Below are positions 1-6,817 of a DNA stretch of 37,440 nt, piece after piece. Under the pieces are notes generated by a model. The model saw nothing but the letters and a program-made list of their open reading frames with translations. It had not been told where the DNA came from and did no database searches. Numbering within the stretch: the first letter of the stretch is position 1; every line of letters starts with the position of its first letter. This DNA comes from an uncultured Prevotella sp. Lineage in GTDB: Bacteria; Bacteroidota; Bacteroidia; Bacteroidales; Bacteroidaceae. Position numbers and translations under genes: made by a program. Location: NCBI GenBank assembly GCA_900550635.1, contig URSZ01000006.1, positions 1 through 37,440 on the forward strand, read 5' to 3'.

Positions 1-542
1 ACCTGTTGCCTGGCATTTGCGTCGAGTCCGATATATGGGTTGTCGAGAATCACGAGCCTTGGCTCGCACTGCAATACTTCCGCAAGCTGTACCTTGCGAA
101 GTTCTCCGCTCGAGAGCATAATCATCTTCTTATGCAGCAAATCCTCCAAGCCTAATATCCGGTTAAGTTCTTCGCTTATATCCTTTGAAGCAGCGGCGTT
201 GCTCAGGACTTCTTCTACTGTGTTCGAGTCGCCAACATCCCATTGGTTCCAACGTTGCTGGTAATACGTGCCCGTTGCATTGCCATAGGCATCGCGAAAG
301 GTAACGGTCTTTATATTTTCACTTACTTTTTTATGAACCGATGGCGTAAAGTCGTACTTCACTTCCGTTCCCCACAAAGGGTGTGCTCCCGTAAGAATAT
401 CGACCAGCAAAGATTTTCCGCTTCCGTTTTCGCCTATTATGGCAAGCGGTTCGTCCGAAGGTATGCTTACAGTTACAGGCTCATTCATGCGATAAGCCTC
501 TATCCGCGTTACTCCGTTTGCTACTTCTATTATATTACGCAT
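1..542 (-). CDS. ABC-type ATPase, ModF/PhrA-like (partial, 3' end off window)
   Basis: This is the first 180 codons of an ATP-binding cassette protein that runs off the left edge. The start is the ATG at 542-540, 34 bases after the ruvC stop, so the two genes are probably one operon. Walker A is GENGSGKS at residues 37-44, the ABC signature LSSGE is at 143-147, and Walker B with the D-loop is LVILDNPYIGLD at 163-174. There are no membrane segments in the visible part. Proteins of this type with two ATPase halves and no permease are often annotated as ModF-like, but only one half is visible here. The usual catalytic Glu after the Walker B Asp is Asn (LDNP rather than LDEP), so hydrolysis may be slow or the protein may act as a switch. 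The substrate or partner is unknown. Confidence 0.8.
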   Translation of the reverse strand, partial: MRNIIEVANGVTRIEAYRMNEPVTVSIPSDEPLAIIGENGSGKSLLVDILTGAHPLWGTEVKYDFTPSVHKKVSENIKTVTFRDAYGNATGTYYQQRWNQWDVGDSNTVEEVLSNAAASKDISEELNRILGLEDLLHKKMIMLSSGELRKVQLAEVLQCEPRLVILDNPYIGLDANARQQ

Positions 543-576
543 AAGTTTTACTTCGTTTGCAAGGATTTCATAAGCT

Positions 577-1308
577 CTACCTTACCCTCTCGGGATTACT
601 TGCTACAAAATCTTTCCAGTTCTTCGAAACGTGCCGATCGCCTGAATGCTTCATCAACGCAGCTTCGTCAATCACCTTTATTTTCCCGGCGGCCGACGTG
701 CTGTACATTTTACAGGAAGTTTCAAGAAAATGACAATATGCGGCAGCCAAGGCATCTGTCGCGTCGAAATAAGGAAGCAGAATTTCTTCCTTTATATTAA
801 GGTAACGCTGCAACATTGCCGAAACCTGTTGCTTCGAGGCCCGTCCGTTTCCCGTTATGGCCATCTTTATTTTAAGCGGAGCATACTCATGTATAGGTAT
901 ATCCTTATTGATGGCCGCGGCAATAGCTACTCCCTGGGCGCGGCCCAGCTTCAGCATGCTTTGCGCATTCTTTCCAAAGAAAGGAGATTCGATACTCAAC
1001 TCATCGGGAAGGAAACTTGCGATAAGCGAATTTATGCGCTCGTAAATACGCCCAAGCTTAAGATACACATCTTTTACTTTCCGCAGGTCGATAACACCCA
1101 TGGCAACCATCTTGGCCTGCCTGTCGTTCACGCTGAGCACCCCGTATCCCAAGATATTCGTTCCCGGGTCTATGCCCATAATGATACGCTCGGCTGCCTT
1201 TTTGCGCGATACCCAAAAGGTGTTGTCCGAAAAAGCAGCGTCATGTTTCGTATTCGCGTCATTGCCCGGTACTGCCGCCGCCTTCTTATCGTTTGATTCC
1301 TTGTACAT
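577..1308 (-). CDS. ruvC: Crossover junction endodeoxyribonuclease RuvC
   Basis: RuvC resolves Holliday junctions by symmetric nicking, working with the RuvAB branch-migration motor. The four acidic active-site residues are visible: Asp47 in MGIDPGT, Glu107 in LSIESPFFGK, and Asp182 and Asp185 in FDATDALAAA. The motif KMAITGNGRASKQQV is also typical. The protein is 243 aa, longer than the roughly 190 aa usual in Bacteroides, because about 43 residues precede the MGIDPGT strand. The ATG at 1308 lies 20 bases downstream of a good -7 box (1328-1335) and just after AAAGG, which supports the long start. A shorter internal start cannot be excluded. The C-terminal SKNWKDFVASNP tail is typical of the Bacteroidales form. 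The ABC ATPase follows 34 bases downstream. Confidence 0.95.
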   Translation of the reverse strand: MYKESNDKKAAAVPGNDANTKHDAAFSDNTFWVSRKKAAERIIMGIDPGTNILGYGVLSVNDRQAKMVAMGVIDLRKVKDVYLKLGRIYERINSLIASFLPDELSIESPFFGKNAQSMLKLGRAQGVAIAAAINKDIPIHEYAPLKIKMAITGNGRASKQQVSAMLQRYLNIKEEILLPYFDATDALAAAYCHFLETSCKMYSTSAAGKIKVIDEAALMKHSGDRHVSKNWKDFVASNPERVR

Positions 1309-1327
1309 ATCCTTTCGAAAAGCAATG

Positions 1328-1335
1328 CAAAGTTA
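1328..1335 (-). promoter_or_regulatory. Bacteroidetes -7 promoter box for ruvC
   Basis: Read on the minus strand, this is TAACTTTG followed by C, an exact match to the Bacteroidetes -7 consensus TAnnTTTG. It lies 20 bases upstream of the ruvC ATG. No convincing -33 TTTG is seen. Confidence 0.6.
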
Positions 1336-1553
1336 CGCTGTTATTAAATACATACGACAATAAAACATTTAAAGAATATTAAAGTGAAAAGCAGCCTGTT
1401 CAGGGCTTTAAATACAAATCCGGTAATACATCCGCATATACTTACCTACACGTTAAGGGGCACAGAAAAATGTTCTTTGCTGAATATCTTTTCGGCAGGA
1501 GCGAGCGGCATACTCATACATACACCTGCAACAACGAAACGGAGCGTAAAACG

Positions 1554-1760
1554 ATGAAAAAAACGAAGGCCGAAAACGGCTATTCCGTAACAGAAAAAGT
1601 GAAAACTAATTTTCAAGCGATTACACCCCGTTGGGAGCAAATAAAAAATACAAGGCACATATTTCAAAATATCTCAGACATATTTTAAAATAGGTCAGAC
1701 ATATTTTTTGCCCCTTGAAAACCCGTTTGAAAAACGCCCCGAAAGTGCAGACAAATACAG
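1554..1760 (+). repeat. Tri-palindrome intergenic element, copy 1 (long form, variant unit)
   Basis: The three units are centred at 1655, 1676 and 1697, exactly 21 bp apart. The unit at 1655 is replaced by the conserved block ACAAGGCACAT, as in copies 6 and 9. The left arm carries GAAAACTAATTTTC (a small inverted repeat), then TTACACCCCGTTGGGAGCAA. The right arm reads GCCCCTTGAAAACCCGTTTG and continues to TGCAGACAAATA, matching copy 6. The copy lies in the 704-bp gap between divergent ruvC and the porin gene and points toward the porin. Outside the element and the two promoters I see nothing coding in this gap. Confidence 0.9.
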
Positions 1761-1933
1761 ACAGGCGTTTCCTGCAATAAAACACATGACGTTTTTCCAT
1801 TCAAAAACATCAAACCGCAGGTCCGCGCCACTGCCTGTTTTGTGTTAATCCGCCTTATTCTTCCACCATATCACAACGGCCATACCATTATTTGGGTATA
1901 GAGTTTAAAATAGCTTGTGTAACAGCCATAAAG

Positions 1934-1982
1934 AATGCCCATTTTTAGGCATTGCAAGAAATTTTAAGCACTTCTAACTTTG
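1934..1982 (+). promoter_or_regulatory. Porin promoter with an inverted repeat overlapping -33
   Basis: The -7 box TAACTTTG is at 1975-1982. A TTG at 1952-1954 lies 20 bases upstream and could serve as the -33 element. The inverted repeat AATGCC-N8-GGCATT (1934-1939 and 1948-1953) overlaps that -33 region, where a repressor or activator could act. The regulator is unknown. Confidence 0.5.
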
Positions 1983-2012
1983 CACCCGAATTAATCAAGG
2001 ATTTATAAATAA

Positions 2013-3344
2013 ATGAAAATTACAACAGTTTTATCGATTATCGGTGCGGCTGCGTGCATGTTGACACCCGATTGCGCAAAGGCCCAGTATTCTGCAGCCG
2101 ACAGCGTGCAGAACCACGTAAAAGGCAACCGTTTGAGCATAGGCGGATACGGAGAAGCCGCTTATACACGCAACTTCTACAGCGACAACGTTTACCGCTA
2201 CACAGACCCGAAAAGTTATAAAAACGACCCGAGCCACGGGCGTTTCGACATACCCCACGCTGTTATCTATATAAGCTACGATTTCGGCAAGGGATGGACA
2301 ATGTCGAGCGAAATAGAATTCGAACACACCGGCTCGGGAGGCGCCATCGAGAAAGAATACAGCGAAGGCGGCGAATGGGAACAGGAAGTAGAGAAAGGCG
2401 GCGAAGTGGAACTGGAACAGTTCTGGATTCAAAAGTCGTTCGGGTCATTCTTGAACGTGCGCGCCGGACATATTGTAGTACCAGTAGGACTTACCAATGC
2501 ACATCATGAGCCGCTCAACTATTTTACGGTTTACCGCCCCGAAGGCGAAGCCACCATACTGCCCTGCACATGGCATGATACGGGAATAAGCATTTGGGGA
2601 CGCCTTGGCGATTTCCGTTACGAAGTACAGATGCTCGCCGGTCTGGACGCGTTCATGTTCGACAGGGAAAACTGGATTCAAGGTGGCGCCGGCTCGCCTT
2701 TCGAATTCAAGGTTGCAAATAAATACGGCTTTGCTGCACGTATCGACAACTATACACTACCCGGACTTCGTGTAGGTTTGAGCGGATATTACGGACAGGC
2801 CATGCACAATTCGTATCCCCACGAGTTTGAAGGCGAAGACGCCAATGGAAACAAAAAGACCTACGACGGCACAAAAGGGCGCGTAGCCATAGGAGCGATA
2901 GACTTCACGTTCAACCGGTACAACTGGATTGTGCGCGGAAACGCCGACTACGGCTATTTGAGCAACGCCTCGACCATCAGCAAGATAAAGAGAAACCTTA
3001 CATCGAACAACGCCCCGTACAAAAAGACACCCGTCGGGAAAAACGCAGTAGCCGTAGGAATAGAAGCCGGATACGACGTGTTCTCGCAAATAGGCAAGTT
3101 ACGCGAAGACAACCAGAAACTGTATCTGTTCGGCCGATACGAATATTACAACTCTTATATCCCGGCAAAAGACCAGTCTAAATATGAATATACCGGGAAA
3201 AACCGCATGGCTTTCGGTGTGAACTACTATCCCATACCACAGATTGCGGTGAAAGCGGAATACTCGAAAAGATTCTTTAAAAGCCAATACAACAACGAGC
3301 CTTCCGTATCATTGGGCGTGGCTTATCAGGGATTCTTCCTATAA
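2013..3344 (+). CDS. Outer-membrane porin-like beta-barrel protein
   Basis: This 443-aa protein has a signal peptide (hydrophobic stretch ending about residue 25 at AKAQ). The rest is rich in alternating aromatic and polar strands typical of outer-membrane barrels, and it ends in a strand with a terminal Phe (YQGFFL). The stretches RFDIPHAVIYISYDFGKGW and HIVVPVGLTNAHHEPLNYF look like the phosphate-selective or OprP-like porins of Bacteroidetes. That family assignment is from memory, not a search. The gene is followed after 34 bases by the imelysin lipoprotein and then the di-haem lipoprotein, so it is probably the pore of that unit. The substrate is unknown; phosphate, iron chelates or small anions are all possible. 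Confidence 0.8.
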   Translation: MKITTVLSIIGAAACMLTPDCAKAQYSAADSVQNHVKGNRLSIGGYGEAAYTRNFYSDNVYRYTDPKSYKNDPSHGRFDIPHAVIYISYDFGKGWTMSSEIEFEHTGSGGAIEKEYSEGGEWEQEVEKGGEVELEQFWIQKSFGSFLNVRAGHIVVPVGLTNAHHEPLNYFTVYRPEGEATILPCTWHDTGISIWGRLGDFRYEVQMLAGLDAFMFDRENWIQGGAGSPFEFKVANKYGFAARIDNYTLPGLRVGLSGYYGQAMHNSYPHEFEGEDANGNKKTYDGTKGRVAIGAIDFTFNRYNWIVRGNADYGYLSNASTISKIKRNLTSNNAPYKKTPVGKNAVAVGIEAGYDVFSQIGKLREDNQKLYLFGRYEYYNSYIPAKDQSKYEYTGKNRMAFGVNYYPIPQIAVKAEYSKRFFKSQYNNEPSVSLGVAYQGFFL

Positions 3345-3378
3345 AACATATTATATAACGATTTAAAATACTACCGAA

Positions 3379-4656
3379 ATGTTTAAAAGTTATTTCAAAA
3401 AAGCAGCATTCATAGCCTTCGGCACTGTGGCTGCATTCAGTTTGACATCGTGCGATGATGATGACAACGGCGGTGGGAGCACTTCGCTGACCGCCAAAGA
3501 AAGAGAAATGAGAACGGTGGCACAGGTTTACGTAAACAAAACAGTGCTTCCTACGTACAAACTCTTGGCCGAAGCAACCGGCGACCTGTACAACAAACTT
3601 CTGGCTGCCAAAAACAAATTCGTGAACGATCCGAACAGCCTTACACAAGCTGAACTCGACGACATCTGCGAAACGTTCATCGACGCACGCGCATACTACG
3701 AAGAAAGCGAAGCATTCCTCTTCGGTGCGGCCACCGACTTCGGAATCGACCCGCACATCGACACATGGCCTCTTGATTTGCACGGGCTGGCCATGGAACT
3801 TACAAACAAACTGCACCTCGAAGAAATGAGCGGGGACGAAGACGCTGCAATAGCTTTCGCTTCAGGCAAGTTAGGACAGGAACTGTTAGGCTTCCACGGT
3901 ATAGAATTCATCATCTTCCGCAATGGAAAGAACCGCACGGTAAGCGCACTTCAGAATAAAGAAGACCATGCTGTGTTCAAAGAATTAAATGCAAATGTTA
4001 CCGGAGAAGAAGAACTTATTTATGCAACTGCCGTTGCCGGAGACTTGAGAGACAAATGCTGGCAGATGGAAGTAGCTTGGGACGACAATGCGCCACAAGA
4101 GCATAAAGACAGGATTGCCGAACTCGACCTGCCTACAACAGTAACCGGTGGACGCTATTCCTACGGCCAGAACATGCTCAACACAGGAAATGCCGGAAGT
4201 TCTTACGCCACATGGCAGGAAGTAATGGGAACTATTCTTATTTCCGGCTGCCAGAACATATCTACCGAGGTTGCATATAAGAAGATTGGCAATCCCTACG
4301 GAAACGGAGAAGAAGCTGACCCCAACTACATAGAATCTCCTTACAGCCAGCGTTCCTTCTATGACTTCAAGGACAACATCATAAGCATTCAGAACTCGCT
4401 TTATGGCGGACGCCCGGAAGACAGGAATGAAAACAGTTCAATTATGTCTTATCTTAAGAAGTATAATCCTGACCTTGCCGAAAAGATGGAAACCGACCTG
4501 AATGCTGCGATAAGTGCTTTGGAAGATTGCCAAAACCAGCTTGTCGGTGGATTTGTCAACAATCCGACGGATCCTCTTGTGGGAATTGCGCAAGACAAGA
4601 TATACACCTTGGATGACGACTTACAGAAAGCCGGCGAATGGTTCGCAAGACAATAA
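3379..4656 (+). CDS. Imelysin-family (peptidase M75-like) surface lipoprotein
   Basis: This is a 425-aa lipoprotein with lipobox LTSC and lipidated Cys25. It is followed by DDDDN, an acidic run like the Bacteroidetes lipoprotein export signal, so surface exposure is likely. The imelysin hallmark GxHxxE is present as G171-F-H173-G-I-E176. A second helical half follows, consistent with the two-bundle imelysin fold. Family members (IrpA, EfeO C-terminal domain, Algp7) are linked to iron uptake or metal binding; proteolytic activity is doubtful for most. The gene lies between the porin and the di-haem protein, with 34 and 82 bases of spacing. I infer a role in binding iron or haem at the cell surface. 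Confidence 0.85.
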   Translation: MFKSYFKKAAFIAFGTVAAFSLTSCDDDDNGGGSTSLTAKEREMRTVAQVYVNKTVLPTYKLLAEATGDLYNKLLAAKNKFVNDPNSLTQAELDDICETFIDARAYYEESEAFLFGAATDFGIDPHIDTWPLDLHGLAMELTNKLHLEEMSGDEDAAIAFASGKLGQELLGFHGIEFIIFRNGKNRTVSALQNKEDHAVFKELNANVTGEEELIYATAVAGDLRDKCWQMEVAWDDNAPQEHKDRIAELDLPTTVTGGRYSYGQNMLNTGNAGSSYATWQEVMGTILISGCQNISTEVAYKKIGNPYGNGEEADPNYIESPYSQRSFYDFKDNIISIQNSLYGGRPEDRNENSSIMSYLKKYNPDLAEKMETDLNAAISALEDCQNQLVGGFVNNPTDPLVGIAQDKIYTLDDDLQKAGEWFARQ

Positions 4657-4676
4657 ACATTATAACTCAAAATGCC

Positions 4677-4708
4677 ATAGTTGTGCTTGATTTCTCAAGC
4701 ACAACTAT
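4677..4708 (+). other. Perfect 14-bp intercistronic hairpin
   Basis: ATAGTTGTGCTTGA (4677-4690) and TCAAGCACAACTAT (4695-4708) are perfect complements around the 4-base loop TTTC. No T-run follows on the plus strand, so it is not a classical terminator. It sits 21 bases after the imelysin stop and 30 bases before the di-haem start. A role in mRNA processing or in setting different levels of the two proteins is plausible. Confidence 0.85.
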
Positions 4709-4738
4709 ATGCGTATAAAACAAATAAACAACACGAAT

Positions 4739-6439
4739 ATGAAAATCAGCAACAAACTCTCTTTATTAGCTTTATCATGCCTCGCCATGACCTTGAGTTC
4801 ATGTAGCGACGACGACAATATATCCAACATCAGCCGCGGCGACGCAGAGTATGTAGGCAAAGCCGTAGGCAATTTCGACGAGTCTGAATGGTATCCGGGC
4901 GGACGGCTCGGAACGACAGAAGACGTTGTGGCAGGCTGCTACGAGGACGAGGCTCCTGCGGTTAACGAACAGGGGCTTTTAACGGAGTTCAACACTGGCG
5001 AATATTTCTTTGAAAGGAACTTCAACCTTAACACACAGCCATTCAACGGGCTCGGCCCCGCCTCATTAAGGAAAGCCTGCATTGACTGCCACCCGGGCTA
5101 CGGGCACGGAAAAAGACAGGAAAGCTACAAGTCTACGTTCGGCAACGGTTACCTGCTCGTGATTTACCACCCCGTAGACGGAGCGAACAGCAACGACGGT
5201 CCTTACATTAGTGAAGTAACCGGAATGCCGCAAACACAAGCTACCGCGCCGTTCCTGCCACCTGTAGATGAAGACAAGGTTTCAATAGAATGGAAAACCG
5301 TAACCGCCATGGAAAGCGGGCTTCCAATGCAATTTGAAGACGGTGAATCGTATGAGCTTATCTATCCTGAAGTCAATATTCCCGAAGACGCATTCAACAC
5401 AAACCCTAAACCTACTAACATAGCCGTTCGCCTGGAATCGACAATAGGAATAATGGGTACAGGGCTTTTGGACGCGATACCCGAAGATTCAATAAAACGG
5501 CAATATCAAATTGCGGCAAGCAAAGGAGCCGACCTGAATCCTAACTTCTGGGACAAGGATGCAAACGATTTCGCTCCGGGAGCATGGTATACCACATGGA
5601 CTTCCAGCGGTGCCTTGGCCGACGGCACTAAAGTCACTAAGATGTTAAAACGATACACATACGCCTTGACACGTGCTTCATTGCAAGACGGAGCAGGCGC
5701 CAATGCTATATGGAATATAACGAACGTATCGCGCAGCGACCGCCCCAACCTGTACAGCACCGACGCATGGGCCTTGGCTATGTCGGAAAACAAAGACGTT
5801 ATTGACAACATCAAGAACAACCCGTTCTCTCCCTACTATGCCGACGGCACGGAAGAGGGAATTGCCGACGCTGTAAAGAATTTGCTTTCACCAAAAACAG
5901 ACCAGTTCAACAACCAATGGCACAACTTTACCCCCGAGATGACCGACGACAACTATTATGCGTTCATGGTTTGGCATCGCGGCCTTGCCATACCGCGTGC
6001 CCGCAATCTCAATGATAAAGATGTGCAACGCGGCAAGGAACTTTTCATGCAAATGGGATGTGCAAACTGTCATCGTCCTTCATGGACAACCGGTGAGGAC
6101 AACTACTGGACATCGGACAACATCAAGAACCGTCCTTTGCCCAAATATCCGCACCAGAAGATTTATCCGTATACCGATATGTTGCAGCACCGCCTCCACA
6201 TGATAAATGACATACACGGCTCATGGTGCCGGACCACTCCACTGTGGGGACGCGGCCTGTCACTGATAAACACGGGCGCAGAGGACCGTCTGCACGACTG
6301 CCGTGCGCGCAATGAAATTGAAGCTATCATGTGGCACGCATATAGTAAAGAAAGCGACGCATACAGCTCCGCCGAAAAATTCTACAAGCTGAAGAAATCC
6401 GACCGCGAAGCTGTTGTGAAATTCTTACGTTCCATTTAA
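4739..6439 (+). CDS. Di-haem oxidoreductase (DHOR)/putative peroxidase, surface lipoprotein
   Basis: This protein is about 566 aa from the ATG at 4739. I prefer that start over the ATG at 4709 because it opens directly into a signal peptide (MKISNKLSLL) with lipobox LSSC and Cys22. The Cys is followed by SDDDN, very close to the export signal described for Bacteroides fragilis surface lipoproteins. Two haem c attachment motifs are visible: C114-I-D-C-H118 and C441-A-N-C-H445. Length and layout fit the DHOR family (putative thiol oxidoreductase or peroxidase with two c-type haems). The product needs covalent haem attachment outside the cytoplasm, and a haem lyase gene (6818-9049) lies next. 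The electron donor and substrate are unknown; peroxide reduction or haem and iron redox chemistry are the main options. Confidence 0.85.
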   Translation: MKISNKLSLLALSCLAMTLSSCSDDDNISNISRGDAEYVGKAVGNFDESEWYPGGRLGTTEDVVAGCYEDEAPAVNEQGLLTEFNTGEYFFERNFNLNTQPFNGLGPASLRKACIDCHPGYGHGKRQESYKSTFGNGYLLVIYHPVDGANSNDGPYISEVTGMPQTQATAPFLPPVDEDKVSIEWKTVTAMESGLPMQFEDGESYELIYPEVNIPEDAFNTNPKPTNIAVRLESTIGIMGTGLLDAIPEDSIKRQYQIAASKGADLNPNFWDKDANDFAPGAWYTTWTSSGALADGTKVTKMLKRYTYALTRASLQDGAGANAIWNITNVSRSDRPNLYSTDAWALAMSENKDVIDNIKNNPFSPYYADGTEEGIADAVKNLLSPKTDQFNNQWHNFTPEMTDDNYYAFMVWHRGLAIPRARNLNDKDVQRGKELFMQMGCANCHRPSWTTGEDNYWTSDNIKNRPLPKYPHQKIYPYTDMLQHRLHMINDIHGSWCRTTPLWGRGLSLINTGAEDRLHDCRARNEIEAIMWHAYSKESDAYSSAEKFYKLKKSDREAVVKFLRSI

Positions 6440-6550
6440 ACCTCGTTTGCCTGGCGCGGATTAAACAGCTTTGTTTTTATGCGTATGCAAACGCGGTCGT
6501 AAGAACCAAAAGAAACTGCGATAATCCATAGCGCAAAAGGCAAAGATTTT

Positions 6551-6638
6551 ACACCCGCAAGGAGAAAGAAAAAAATATGTCTGACCTATTTTAAAATATG
6601 TCAGACATATTTTAAATTATCTCTGAGATATTTTTTGC
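6551..6638 (+). repeat. Tri-palindrome intergenic element, copy 2
   Basis: Palindrome centres are at 6582, 6603 and 6624, each 21 bp apart. The third unit is ATCTCTGAGAT, where both arms have changed together so that the palindrome is kept. A short left arm (ACACCCGCAAGGAG) is present. The element lies in the 378-bp gap between the di-haem gene and the haem lyase gene, in the same orientation as both. The rest of the gap holds a 13-bp palindrome TTGCTGACAGCAA at 6704-6716 and no clear -7 box. Confidence 0.9.
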
Positions 6639-6817
6639 GGCACGAATCAAGCCTGCCACTCCATGATAAAAATCTTCCACACCGATATGGGTCTTTTAAA
6701 AAGTTGCTGACAGCAAACCGACATATCAAAAAACAATAATTTACAAGATTACAAGTTTATTAAACACGTTTACCACAAAAACAAGAACATTACAATTTAA
6801 AGCCTATTCCATAGAAC

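Noticed and set aside
243..800. Plus-strand open frame over the ABC and ruvC genes
   Set aside because: It is antisense to the ABC ATPase, which has all expected motifs, and it runs across the gap and into ruvC. Its peptide has no recognisable features.
1446..1667. Minus-strand open frame in the ruvC-porin gap with a peptide like that at 24795-25079
   Set aside because: The likeness comes from the shared repeat arm. The start is TTG only, and the sequence does not look like a stable protein. It is kept as a low-interest finding, not as a gene.
1646..1706. Elements as simple intrinsic terminators because each core ends in TTTTTT
   Set aside because: Copies 1 and 8 lie between divergent genes with nothing to terminate, and strong ordinary terminators occur at other sites (21031, 25027, 34892). 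Termination by some copies remains possible.
6571..6636. CRISPR-like array from repeated 21-bp units
   Set aside because: Only three units per site, no spacers of 30 bp or more, no cas genes, and copies are dispersed over the window.
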